DNA of 64,000 nucleotides from Methanobacteriota archaeon (GTDB taxonomy: Archaea; Thermoplasmatota; Poseidoniia; Poseidoniales; Poseidoniaceae): positions 1 to 64,000 of the forward strand of contig JABIGM010000018.1 in the NCBI GenBank assembly GCA_018650165.1, written 5' to 3'. The translations under genes were made by a program, and so were the position numbers. Shown piece by piece: positions 9,617-19,533 of the stretch (positions are counted from its first letter, which is position 1; every line of letters starts with the position of its first letter). The notes beneath the pieces are model-generated. The model was not told the DNA's origin. It ran no database searches and worked only from the letters and a program-made list of their open reading frames with translations.

Positions 9617-12600
9617 TCAGCACCCCCTGCTGCTGCTTCAGAATCTCCTTCGCCAATTCCATGGGAGAAGTCCTTATCCTCGCTGTCGCGGTATTCTTCT
9701 TCCTTAGTTTTGACTGGTCCATCTGTGCCTAGTGCCTCATCGACTACTACATCGATGTTGAAAGGCTTACCATGCACACCACGGCTAGGGTCGATTCCAT
9801 CCTCCCCATATGAGAATTGTATGATTCGATTTGCAGTATTTCTTACTGACAAATTTTCATCATTGTAAACCTTCAGATCATCCATTGCGTTAATCAAACG
9901 GCGCTGCATGTATCCAGACTTACTTGTTCTGACCGCTGTATCAACAAGTGATTCACGTCCAGAAACAGATAGCATAAAGAATTCTGTAGGCTCAAGTCCA
10001 CGCTTGAAAGAAGAAGAGATGAATCCCTTCTCTGGTGCACCTAGTCCGCCACGCTTGAAGTGAGGCAGAACACGCTGGTGGTAACCACGCTCTAATCTTG
10101 CACCACGAACCTTTGCTTGTCCAATACTTCCTGCCATCATTGTCAGGTTATCCATGGAACCACGTGCTCCAGAGATAGCCATTCCAACCGCAGTATTGTT
10201 TCGAGTCAAGAATAGTTCGTCCTTAGCCGCATCTCCTGCAGCTTGCTTACCAAGATCTAGAATGACCATGATGTTCTCCTCAAGGGTTTCCTTTGGAGTT
10301 CGCCCCGGACGTGCTTCATACCCACGACCATCTTTACCGAATTTATCTAACTCAACCTGAACTTCAGAACGAGCTTTTGCGTTATGTCCTTCGATTTCGT
10401 TTAGGGTCTTTTCAGAAAGGTCTTCATCGTCAATTCCAGTTGTGAAACCAAGTGAAGTACACGCTGCAATCGATAGACGAGTGAACTCATCTAGGAATTT
10501 AGCGCCCTTTGTCGAACCATTTGTCTGTACAATGGCGTCAAGAAGACGACCGTCTTCAGCACCAATTGCACGCTTATCTAGAGTTCCGGATACCTGACCG
10601 TTCTTGACAATAACGTCGTCGTTTGAACGGCTCTTGAAACGTAGATGAATGTTATTTGGTATGATTACAGAAATCAAATCTTCACCTTTGAAATATTCGC
10701 CGCTAGGACCTTTGTGGACCTTTGGTAGTTCACCAGTAAAACCAATGTTACCAAGAATCTCTAGACCATTACGCTTTGAGATTTGAGTATCTGGTCTCGA
10801 TAGAAGGTATGCGCCAGAAATGTGGTCGTGGATTCCACCAATAACTGCTCCACCATAACGCGGTGTCAGAATATGTTCTTGTACGCGCATCAAGATTTTA
10901 GCTTCTGCACGTGCTTCTTCTCCTTGAATAACGTGCAAGTTCATCTCGTCACCATCGAAATCTGCGTTGTAAGGAGTACATACTGCCAGATTGAATCTGA
11001 AAGTGTGGCCTTCCATTACGCGAACTTCGTGAACCATCATTGACATACGGTGCAATGAAGGTTGTCGGTTGAAGATTGCAACATCTCCATCGATTAAGTG
11101 TCTCTCTACCAGAAGACCCGGTTTTGGATTACGGTTCATATCAACTGTAGCCAGGCGATCTTCAACACGAGTTCTCTCATCCCATTCATTGTCTGGACTA
11201 CCACAGTGTGGACAAGCAACATCTAGATGCTCTGGGTATTCAGAATCAGGATTTGCAAGTTCGAACTTCCAGCGGTGGTGTAGAACTGCACGTGGATCAT
11301 CTTCATCCAAGGGGTTACCATCAACATCTTCTCCACGAAGGTTTGCGATAGTAGCGGCCTCATCTATAGCATAACTGACGAGTTCTTCGCCACCGGCTAC
11401 TGCACCTTCACGGGTGATGAATTTCTTGACAACTAATCCAGGCAAGAAGTTAGGTGCTGGCAGTACTGAATGTAGGTCGAACCTTGTTGTTGTCTCTTCC
11501 ATACATTCTGGGTTGTGACAACGGTAGCCTGCATTGATTAGACGGCTGCGCTCATTGATTCTTACACGACGGTTGTCACCACGTATTACGTAGTTTACAC
11601 CAGGATGTACATCAGGTCCACGAAGGATCATTTGACGCATTTGTTCACGGTTTCGAGTTGTTACACGAATTGGAACGGTTAGTTCCTTAGCGATCTTAGT
11701 TGGAACTCCAACTTCATTGATACCAAGATAAGGATCTGGCGAGATAACAGAACGTGCACAGAAGTTAACACGCTTACCAGAAAGGTTGGAACGGAAACGT
11801 CCTTCCTTACCCTTTAGACGCTGAGTTAAGGTCTTCAGTGTTCTTCCAGAGCGGTGTCTTGCAGGAGGAATTCCACTGGTTTGGTTATCGAAGTAAGTAG
11901 TAACGTGGTACTGCAACAATTCCCATAGATCTTCAACAATCAACTGAGGTGCACCTGCATCACGGTTTTCACGTAGACGTTGGTTGATTCTTAGAACGTC
12001 AACCAACTTGTGAGTCAAGTCGTCTTCAGAGCGGTCTCCCGAATCCAGAGTAATTGAGGGTCGTACAGTAATTGGGGGAACTGGTAGAACCTTCAAAATA
12101 ATCCATTCTGGACGGTTTTCTTTGTGCATTCCAAGGAAAATCAAGTGATCTTGTGGTATGCCTTGAAGCCATTCACGAATATCACGAGCGTTTAATTTCC
12201 TCTCAATTGCTTTGCCGCCACCTTGTGCTGCAATGTTTTCCTTGAAGGTAGTAGGCTTGTCTAGGACAATCTTTCCTTGCTGGGACTTACAGTGCATACA
12301 AATGGTACGCTTAGCTTCCGAAGTTTTCTTCTCAATCTCCTTGATAATCTTGGAGAATTCAGTTGAACCTACACCGTGCTTTGTGATCAAATCACGGACA
12401 CGGGCTCGGTAGAAATCTTGCTCAGAAAGTCCGGGATTCGAAGGGTGAGTACCTTCAGCATCGTGCAACAGAATCTTGCTACATGAATTACATGTAGCCT
12501 TCAATGAAGTCTTTATCAGATTCACGAAACCAATGTGAACTACAGGTAGTTCCAATTGGATATGACCGAAGTGACCTGGGCTTTCATCATACTTACAGTT

Positions 12601-12804
12601 GTCAGTTGGACAAAGAAGACCTGGCTCAATAACACCCATGTGAGGGTCCATCAATCCTTGACGGTAAGCGTGACCATCGTCCTTGTAGGTATCTGCAGTC
12701 TTAACTTCAACAGATGACATCTTACGAATCTCTGTTGGGTCCATCAATCCAAAGCGGATGCTAGCGATTCTCTTTGGAATCATTGTTGTGCTATTTCGAC
12801 TCAT
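9613..12804 (-). CDS. rpoA1: DNA-directed RNA polymerase subunit A'
   Basis: [14 protein letters not shown] catalytic motif and [12 protein letters not shown]. Confidence 0.97.
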   Translation of the reverse strand: MSRNSTTMIPKRIASIRFGLMDPTEIRKMSSVEVKTADTYKDDGHAYRQGLMDPHMGVIEPGLLCPTDNCKYDESPGHFGHIQLELPVVHIGFVNLIKTSLKATCNSCSKILLHDAEGTHPSNPGLSEQDFYRARVRDLITKHGVGSTEFSKIIKEIEKKTSEAKRTICMHCKSQQGKIVLDKPTTFKENIAAQGGGKAIERKLNARDIREWLQGIPQDHLIFLGMHKENRPEWIILKVLPVPPITVRPSITLDSGDRSEDDLTHKLVDVLRINQRLRENRDAGAPQLIVEDLWELLQYHVTTYFDNQTSGIPPARHRSGRTLKTLTQRLKGKEGRFRSNLSGKRVNFCARSVISPDPYLGINEVGVPTKIAKELTVPIRVTTRNREQMRQMILRGPDVHPGVNYVIRGDNRRVRINERSRLINAGYRCHNPECMEETTTRFDLHSVLPAPNFLPGLVVKKFITREGAVAGGEELVSYAIDEAATIANLRGEDVDGNPLDEDDPRAVLHHRWKFELANPDSEYPEHLDVACPHCGSPDNEWDERTRVEDRLATVDMNRNPKPGLLVERHLIDGDVAIFNRQPSLHRMSMMVHEVRVMEGHTFRFNLAVCTPYNADFDGDEMNLHVIQGEEARAEAKILMRVQEHILTPRYGGAVIGGIHDHISGAYLLSRPDTQISKRNGLEILGNIGFTGELPKVHKGPSGEYFKGEDLISVIIPNNIHLRFKSRSNDDVIVKNGQVSGTLDKRAIGAEDGRLLDAIVQTNGSTKGAKFLDEFTRLSIAACTSLGFTTGIDDEDLSEKTLNEIEGHNAKARSEVQVELDKFGKDGRGYEARPGRTPKETLEENIMVILDLGKQAAGDAAKDELFLTRNNTAVGMAISGARGSMDNLTMMAGSIGQAKVRGARLERGYHQRVLPHFKRGGLGAPEKGFISSSFKRGLEPTEFFMLSVSGRESLVDTAVRTSKSGYMQRRLINAMDDLKVYNDENLSVRNTANRIIQFSYGEDGIDPSRGVHGKPFNIDVVVDEALGTDGPVKTKEEEYRDSEDKDFSHGIGEGDSEAAAGGAE

Positions 12805-15800
12805 CTGCGGTCCTCCAGTTCTAGACGCATTGCCACTCCGAGACTCTTCATCTCATCCAGTAGTAGCTTGAATGCATAAGAAGTCTGTACCTTGTAGACT
12901 TCTGCTCCATCACCATGAATTGGTGAAACATATGTACGGCGCTTTGGATCAAACCAAGCAACGTGACCAGATTGTGCGCATACGAACAAGTCGATACCGT
13001 CGGACTCGTCCAGCAAACGGTCTTTGATGACCATAGATGCACCATGGGCAATCAAACAGTCACGCTCCATTTCACCAAACCTTAGACCGCCTTGTCGGGC
13101 ACGTCCTTCGGTTGGCTGGCGGGTTAGAATCTGTACACGTCCACGGCTGCGAGCATGTATCTTTCCAGATACCATGTGGTGTAACTTCTGGTAGTAGATA
13201 CATCCTACGAAAATATCTGCAGGGTAAGTTTCACCGGTCTCTCCGTTAATCATTGGTTCACGGCCAGTATGGTCGTATCCATTTCGAACTAGACTGTCAC
13301 GTAGACTGCCTTCTTTTTCTCCACGGAATGCTGTACCATCGATTCTTCGCCCTTCGAGAGAACCGACCTTACCACCAATCATCTCAAGAACGTGAGCTAC
13401 TGTCATTCGAGACGGAATAGCGTGCGGGTTGATGATTAGGTCTGGAACGATTCCATCACGAGTAAATGGTAAGTCTTCAGCATCGACTAGACGACCGATA
13501 ACTCCCTTTTGTCCGTGGCGTGAAGCGAACTTGTCTCCAACTTCAGGTACCTTGTGTGAACGGACCATTGTTCGAACAAGACGTCCAGAATCTAGAGATT
13601 CTGTTACGAATACGTTCTCGACCCATCCCTTCTCACCATGACGAATAGGCATAGATGATTCACGGCGTTCTTGTGCTTGTAGGAATGCTCCTGCACCTGT
13701 CTCTTCTAAGAATCGAGGAGGGCTTGTCTTTCCAACAAGTACATCTCCTCCTTCAAGATACTTTTCTGGGCGTGGCAATCCATCGCCTTCGAGGTGATCA
13801 TAAGCACCTACAGGCTTCAGACCTTTGACTTCTTCAAGGCCTGTTCCTGGGATTTCAATCTCTTCGACCTGTCCACCTGGGAAACGTCGACGTTCAGCAT
13901 TGTATGTACGGTTGAACGTGGAACGTCCAAGTGCACGCTGAATACTAGAACGGTTCATGATTACAGCGTCTTGCATGTTGTAGCCATGCAAACTCATAAC
14001 TGCAACGATGAAGTTCTGTCCACCTGGGCGGCTATCGAACTTCGTAGTGTCCATTGCTTGGGTATGAGTAATGGAGCGCTGCGGATAATGCAGGATATGC
14101 AGTCTTGTATCTGGGCGCAGACGGTAGTTTGCGCTTGGTAGACCCAAGGATTGCTTGACCATTGCTGTTCCACCTGTAACACGGGGTGTAGAGTTGTGTT
14201 CGGGGTAAGGAATTAGTGAAGCACATACACCTAGAACCAATTGAGGATCTATCTCACAATGTGTGTGCTCTGGGGTGTAAAGCAAGTCTACATCGAATAC
14301 TGCGGTTGCTTTCGTACCATTTGGCATGGTAATGTTAGCCTGTAGTTTTGCAGATGTTGCTGCAGGCTCGCCAAGGTTCAACCAAGTAACTGCGGAATGG
14401 CTCAATGGCCTTCCTGCGAATTCGTTACCTTCTGGTACAACTTCTGGTAGAACATATGGACGAGGTGAGATATAGAGGTCTTCTTCTTCCTCTGCATCTA
14501 TCCACTCAACTACACCTTCATTGACTAAATCATTGAAAGTAAGTTCTCCGGATGAAACCATCTCAAGATGCTTCTGAGTGAGTCTTGGTGCACCATCATA
14601 TAGAATTAAGACAGGTCGTAGTATTCGTCCCTTATCTGTATTGATGAAGATATCACGGTTTGGTGCATCATATCTGATAGAGACTTCAGGGCGGATTGCA
14701 CCACGACGGCGCGCATTCTTGAACTGAGTTACAAGATTTTTACCGCGCTTGTGGATTCCGTAAATGTCACCATTTACGTGAATTCTATCACCATCAGCCC
14801 AATCATCGGGTTGGTAAACGTCCATTTCATCCAAGCGTGCTCGGATTTCGGTTTCTGGTACTGCTTCAGAGACATCGATCATCTGAGCTGCATTCTTTAC
14901 CAGGCCACAGTTCTGACCTTCCGGGGTCTCGTTAGGACACAAACGTCCCCACTGAGTCGGGTGCAGGTCACGTGCTTCGAAGTGAGGTTGGCTTCTAACA
15001 AGAGGACTGGTCACTCGGCGCATGTGAGATAGTGCAGATAAGAAAGTAGTTCGGTCGAGAAGTTGGCTGACACCAGATCTTCCGCCAACCCAGTTTCCAG
15101 TTGCTAGAGCATGCATAATTTTGCTTGTTAGAACATCTGGCCTGAGACATGATGTGATTTTTAACTCGCGCTTTCGGTTGTGGTGGCGTTCAAGTTGGTA
15201 CTTCAGATCACGAGCTAGTTGACCCATTGAAACTCGGAACAAGTCTTCAATCAAATCTCCTGCAAGACGAACACGCTTGTTTGCATAGTGGTCTTTGTCG
15301 TTTGGCTTACGGCTAGTGATAGCCATTTCCAAAACTTGACGAACAATTCTTCCAAGGAAGATAGCCTTCTTCTTACGATCTTCATATTGGTCACCCAAGT
15401 GAGGCAGAAGTTCGCGGTCAAGTAACTGAGTGACACGTGCTTCACGGTATTCCTTTTGTTGTCCTGCGGCGAATTTCTTTTGTAGCCACTCATGTGCTTC
15501 CTCAAGTGAATCAACAGCATATTCTTCATTGTCTTTCAGTTCGTTGATGTTTGCAACAATGAATTTGAAAGTTTCAGTTGGACCTGCGATAGCTTGGAAC
15601 AAATCTTGGTCGTTCTCAATTCCTAGTGCTCTCATCAAAAGCACAACTGGGATTGCAGTTGTTCCAGCGGTACTAATTTTGACCATTAGCATACCGTCAC
15701 GGCGCTTTTCTACAGTTAGAGGCTTTCTCATACCATCTTTCTGCGAGAAAATCTTAGCGACCTCTGTCTGCTTTGCATAACGATTGTTGATTTCAACAGT

Positions 15801-16412
15801 TACACGGTTAGGTGCAAGGTCTTCCATTGAGATTAGAACACGCTCTGTACCGTTAATGATAAAGTAGCCACCTGGGTCAAGAGGGTCTTCGCCCTTTGTC
15901 CTTAGTAGCCCGTCTAACATCTTCCGATCTTCGTCAGAGGTTGTTGCATGAAGAACACGGTCTCCTGCAATGTGGTTTGAATGTAAGTTACATCTACGGC
16001 TGCGAACCATGATTGGCATATTTCCGACCTGCACTCCCTTCTCAGGCTGCCCAGGTACTCCATTACGGTAGATTGTGAAATCCATACGTACAGGTGACAT
16101 GTAAGTCAACTTACGTAGACGGCATTCCATTGGTGATGACGGATGGTCACTTCCATCTGCTTCACGAATCGTCGGTTCACCGAGTTGGATATTCTTCACA
16201 CGGATGATGATATCTTGGTCGATTACGTCAAGTTTGACTAGACCGCCTTTGTCATCTTCAACTTCTTCGTCGGTACCTACGCGGATACCACGTACGATTT
16301 TCTCCATTCGAGACAGAGAGTTATCTCCAGCAGGAATACAATCATCGTATGATGCTAACTGGTGATTAACCAGGCTACGTTCTCTGAAAAAAGATTCAAT
16401 AATTTCCTTCAT
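12801..16412 (-). CDS. rpoB: DNA-directed RNA polymerase subunit B (unsplit)
   Basis: GDKFASRHGQKGVIG, CPNETPEGQNCGLVKN motifs; 1203 aa. Confidence 0.97.
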   Translation of the reverse strand: MKEIIESFFRERSLVNHQLASYDDCIPAGDNSLSRMEKIVRGIRVGTDEEVEDDKGGLVKLDVIDQDIIIRVKNIQLGEPTIREADGSDHPSSPMECRLRKLTYMSPVRMDFTIYRNGVPGQPEKGVQVGNMPIMVRSRRCNLHSNHIAGDRVLHATTSDEDRKMLDGLLRTKGEDPLDPGGYFIINGTERVLISMEDLAPNRVTVEINNRYAKQTEVAKIFSQKDGMRKPLTVEKRRDGMLMVKISTAGTTAIPVVLLMRALGIENDQDLFQAIAGPTETFKFIVANINELKDNEEYAVDSLEEAHEWLQKKFAAGQQKEYREARVTQLLDRELLPHLGDQYEDRKKKAIFLGRIVRQVLEMAITSRKPNDKDHYANKRVRLAGDLIEDLFRVSMGQLARDLKYQLERHHNRKRELKITSCLRPDVLTSKIMHALATGNWVGGRSGVSQLLDRTTFLSALSHMRRVTSPLVRSQPHFEARDLHPTQWGRLCPNETPEGQNCGLVKNAAQMIDVSEAVPETEIRARLDEMDVYQPDDWADGDRIHVNGDIYGIHKRGKNLVTQFKNARRRGAIRPEVSIRYDAPNRDIFINTDKGRILRPVLILYDGAPRLTQKHLEMVSSGELTFNDLVNEGVVEWIDAEEEEDLYISPRPYVLPEVVPEGNEFAGRPLSHSAVTWLNLGEPAATSAKLQANITMPNGTKATAVFDVDLLYTPEHTHCEIDPQLVLGVCASLIPYPEHNSTPRVTGGTAMVKQSLGLPSANYRLRPDTRLHILHYPQRSITHTQAMDTTKFDSRPGGQNFIVAVMSLHGYNMQDAVIMNRSSIQRALGRSTFNRTYNAERRRFPGGQVEEIEIPGTGLEEVKGLKPVGAYDHLEGDGLPRPEKYLEGGDVLVGKTSPPRFLEETGAGAFLQAQERRESSMPIRHGEKGWVENVFVTESLDSGRLVRTMVRSHKVPEVGDKFASRHGQKGVIGRLVDAEDLPFTRDGIVPDLIINPHAIPSRMTVAHVLEMIGGKVGSLEGRRIDGTAFRGEKEGSLRDSLVRNGYDHTGREPMINGETGETYPADIFVGCIYYQKLHHMVSGKIHARSRGRVQILTRQPTEGRARQGGLRFGEMERDCLIAHGASMVIKDRLLDESDGIDLFVCAQSGHVAWFDPKRRTYVSPIHGDGAEVYKVQTSYAFKLLLDEMKSLGVAMRLELEDRR

Positions 16413-16426
16413 GATACCACCTCAGC

Positions 16427-17047
16427 TCAGCTGCCCTCCACTATCAGTCGATAAGCAACTGATTTACCAGCAGATGGTGATTTACGAATAACCTTGAGTA
16501 CACGGTCAGATAGCCATCCTGCGGGAAGAGGGGTAATTTCTTCATCGCCTTCAGACTCTTTTTCTCGTGCTGACTCAACGGTTTCCTTAATCACTTGGAC
16601 AACTGGATCGGTAATGAGAATCTTCGGAAGAAGTTCTTTTGCAAGGCGTGGTTCGCCAGTTTCTTCGTCGGTAGCAAGAAGACCCCATGGGGCAAGGGCT
16701 TCTTCTTCATCCTCTACGGGTACAAGTTCCTGGTGAGGAACGAGAATGTGATTTAGTGCATTGAATTTTGTTGCAGCCAAATTCATATCATCATCATCAA
16801 GAGCTTTCTTTGAGATGGTAATTTTACGACTACGGCGCTTTTGACGGCGGTTTCCAAGTTCTGCAAGAGCATTCATTGCACCAGTGAAAATTTCGTCATC
16901 CTTCGAAACTCCAAGACACGAGGCAATTTCATCCGCCGGCATGGCTTTTATGTCCGTCATATTACGGTCAGTAGCCAATTTGTGAGCGTATTCCTCAGCA
17001 ATTCCCATTTCCATCAAGCGCTTCTTGGTTGCCGACTTAACTACCAA
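16427..17047 (-). CDS. rpoH: DNA-directed RNA polymerase subunit H with N-terminal extension (TTG start)
   Basis: Rpb5-like C-terminus ALNHILVPHQELV...LLPKILITDPV...VIRKSPSAGKSVAYRLIV; upstream of rpoB. Confidence 0.9.
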   Translation of the reverse strand: MVVKSATKKRLMEMGIAEEYAHKLATDRNMTDIKAMPADEIASCLGVSKDDEIFTGAMNALAELGNRRQKRRSRKITISKKALDDDDMNLAATKFNALNHILVPHQELVPVEDEEEALAPWGLLATDEETGEPRLAKELLPKILITDPVVQVIKETVESAREKESEGDEEITPLPAGWLSDRVLKVIRKSPSAGKSVAYRLIVEGS

Positions 17048-17063
17048 ATAAATTCCCCCATAA

Positions 17064-17101
17064 GCCCGCCATACACCGGTCCTGCTTCTTGTCAGGCGGG
17101 C
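17064..17101. repeat. Inverted repeat GCCCGCC / GGCGGGC spanning the tRNA-Lys 3' end and the tRNA-rpoH spacer
   Basis: Arms 17064-17070 and 17095-17101, perfect complement. Confidence 0.55.
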
Positions 17102-17170
17102 CTGACGGGGTTCGAACCCGCGACCGTCCGGTTAAAAGCCGGACGCTCTACCTGACTAAGCTACAGGCCC
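17097..17170 (-). tRNA. tRNA-Lys (anticodon TTT)
   Basis: Minus strand GGGCCTGTAGCTTAGTCAGGTAGAGCGTCCGGCTTTTAACCGGACGGTCGCGGGTTCGAACCCCGTCAGGCCCG; perfect 7-bp acceptor stem, anticodon stem TCCGG/CCGGA, TTCGAAC T-loop; CCA not encoded. Confidence 0.95.
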
Positions 17171-17343
17171 AAATGTATGTCTTGGGCTTTGTGGCCGACC
17201 TGCAAGTGGTTCTTAAAGCCTCCGCCATCCATAATTACCATCTAAAGGCAAGACTCGTAGGGAATGCAAGTCCGACTCTTTACAGTATTGTGGTTAGAGC
17301 CAAGAGGCATAAAGGCTTCGGCACAGACGGAGGGGTGGGGCAC

Positions 17344-18696
17344 ATGGCGGAAAGGGAAGTATTTACTGCCGAAGATGCGGCATTAGAGGTTGGACGCCTT
17401 GAGCGAGCCCCCAGTACATCTTTTTGGTCACCGCGTGAGGGCTTCAACTTCAAATTAATCATACCCCCAACTGTTTATCCACCAAGAGAAGATACTAACC
17501 TTTTAGCAAAGAGAATCGTGGCATTAGGCCCAGGACGAGGTAGAACATTTCTTGAGATTGGAAGCGGTTCTGGCGCACTTTGCGTACTTGCATCTTCTAT
17601 GGGATGGAAAGTGAGCGGGTGCGACATTAACCCCTTCGCCGTAGCCGCCACTAGAGGCAATTTGGAGAACAATGGTTTTACAGGAGAAATTCGCGAAGGA
17701 GGGGTTGGCCCAGAACCATTTCCCTTTGAGAAATCATATGATTTGATAATTTGGAATTTACCATATATTGTGCCACAAGAAATCGAACAGGTTCTAGGGC
17801 CGATGGAAGAAGCTGCGCTAATCGATACTGATGACCAGGGGTTGGGTAATAGGTTTCTATGTAGCATCACCAGTAACCACTTACTCGCCCCGAAGGGTAG
17901 AGTTCTTGCATTAGGCAGAGAAAATTCAGTAGTTGATACAAAATATTTAGCACACCGCGTTTGGGATGAAATTGAATTTGAAGATGGAGAAAGGTTGGAA
18001 TTAACATGCTATTGGCGGCCATTCGAAGGAGCCACTAGCACATTCCTGGAAAGCACGGGTTCTACCAATGAAGATCTCTTTGCTAAAACAGGAATCGGCA
18101 CCCACATTTCTACGAGTTGGCAAACGGCAGGCAGAGGGAGAAGAGGGCGGACTTGGACCTCTATAGAAGGTTCTTATGCGGGGTCATGGATTGTCGCAGA
18201 AGGTTCGGAAATTAATCCCGGGCACCTACAATTATCCGGTGGCTTAGCTGTACTAAAATCTCTAAATAAAAGTGAATTAAGATTGAAATGGCCAAATGAC
18301 ATATTAATCGGTAAAAGAAAGGTTTGTGGTGTTTTAGCAGAAGGGAGAACTTTCGAAGATGGAACACGAGTAGTGCTTGGTTTTGGAATTAATCTCAAAT
18401 CAGGGGAACATAACGTTGATGTAGAAATTGCAACACTTGAGGAAATAATTAATATCGAGCATAATGAATTTGATGGAAGGTTAAATTGTGAACTCGCATC
18501 CTTACTCGAATCTTTAGATGACATCCCCCCAATACGGTATTCGGAAATACGAAGTGAAGTATTGAAAGAGATGCGCCGTATGGGCAAACCAATGTTCAAG
18601 GGTGAAATTTATGATGATTTCAATTTGAATAATTCTGGTGAATTAATTCTTGGAACTAATATTGTGGATGATGGTGAAGAGATTTCTTGGAACTAA
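17344..18696 (+). CDS. Fusion: HemK/PrmC-like class I SAM methyltransferase + biotin-protein ligase (BirA catalytic domain)
   Basis: FLEIGSGSGALCV and IIWNLPYIVP (MTase), then ESTGSTNEDL, GRGRRGRTWTS, LKWPNDILIGKRKVCGVLAE (BirA); ATG 17344 preferred because the longer ORF start lies inside the tRNA. Confidence 0.85.
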   Translation: MAEREVFTAEDAALEVGRLERAPSTSFWSPREGFNFKLIIPPTVYPPREDTNLLAKRIVALGPGRGRTFLEIGSGSGALCVLASSMGWKVSGCDINPFAVAATRGNLENNGFTGEIREGGVGPEPFPFEKSYDLIIWNLPYIVPQEIEQVLGPMEEAALIDTDDQGLGNRFLCSITSNHLLAPKGRVLALGRENSVVDTKYLAHRVWDEIEFEDGERLELTCYWRPFEGATSTFLESTGSTNEDLFAKTGIGTHISTSWQTAGRGRRGRTWTSIEGSYAGSWIVAEGSEINPGHLQLSGGLAVLKSLNKSELRLKWPNDILIGKRKVCGVLAEGRTFEDGTRVVLGFGINLKSGEHNVDVEIATLEEIINIEHNEFDGRLNCELASLLESLDDIPPIRYSEIRSEVLKEMRRMGKPMFKGEIYDDFNLNNSGELILGTNIVDDGEEISWN

Positions 18697-19190
18697 TCTT
18701 CCAACACCGCTTCAATCGGATCATCTTTCGCAAGTGCGACTTTCTTCCAAATTCCAAATGCAAGGATTGCAGTCCCGATTACATATGGCAGCAAATCAAA
18801 AATAATGCCACGGGTCACTGAATATTCGATTGATGAATCTTCATTTCCTAATATGATAAATGAATGCACGCCTGACTCTTGTGCGGTAAATTCCCAGTTC
18901 GAGTCAACATCGCTGTACTGTTCTAACTCCCCCGAAGGCAGCACGACTGTAGGCCTAACTTGGCCATCTAATACTTCAAGCGAAAAGGTGTCCCCTTCAG
19001 ATAAATCATACTTGATGACGAATTCGTTATCATCCCCTTCGTTGATTGTTGTTGGAACTGACCAAGTTTGTATAATGAACATCACTAATATTATCGAAGC
19101 CCCAACGAGAATCATGACATCCTGGCCCCTGACAGGTGGTGCCTCTCCGCTTGCGCCCATATGGTGATGGAGTTGACTAAGGCACTTCAA
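18693..19190 (-). CDS. Small membrane protein, uncharacterised (two TM segments flanking an extracytoplasmic domain)
   Basis: Hydrophobic segments VMILVGASIILVMFIIQTW and LPYVIGTAILAFGIW. Confidence 0.6.
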   Translation of the reverse strand: MKCLSQLHHHMGASGEAPPVRGQDVMILVGASIILVMFIIQTWSVPTTINEGDDNEFVIKYDLSEGDTFSLEVLDGQVRPTVVLPSGELEQYSDVDSNWEFTAQESGVHSFIILGNEDSSIEYSVTRGIIFDLLPYVIGTAILAFGIWKKVALAKDDPIEAVLED

Positions 19191-19489
19191 CGCTTTCTTG
19201 GCCTTCTAGTGAAACCCATGCGCTCTCTTACCAATCTAATCTTGCCACTTGCGGTCTGGCTGATTACTCTACCGCTAGACAATGATTCCTTTACAGAATC
19301 ATAATTTGTTAGTCCTACAACAATAATGCATTTGTCATTTTCGAAGTCATATATTTTGACTGGTAATTCGGAAAGATGCTTCTCAAGTTCGCTCCTTGAG
19401 TTAAAATCTTGACAAATACAACCAATCCACCGACGCTTACCTCGTAACGCCTTGGTCAATTTCTTCGCCATATTGCTCCCTGAGAGCAT
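19187..19489 (-). CDS. Small basic protein, possibly Rpp14/Pop5-like RNase P component
   Basis: RKRRWIG...KCIIVVGLTNYDSVKESL...ASGKIRLVRERM pattern loosely resembling archaeal Pop5; weak. Confidence 0.35.
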   Translation of the reverse strand: MLSGSNMAKKLTKALRGKRRWIGCICQDFNSRSELEKHLSELPVKIYDFENDKCIIVVGLTNYDSVKESLSSGRVISQTASGKIRLVRERMGFTRRPRKR

Positions 19490-19533
19490 TGTCTTAACAT
19501 AATGCCGTTGCTCGCGTTACGAAGGCGAGTGAA

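Noticed and set aside
17089-17343. Extended N-terminus of the HemK-BirA ORF
   Set aside because: The extension runs through the tRNA-Lys gene; the ATG at 17344 is more plausible.
17475-17870. 131-aa minus-strand ORF
   Set aside because: Antisense to the methyltransferase domain, no protein-like motif.
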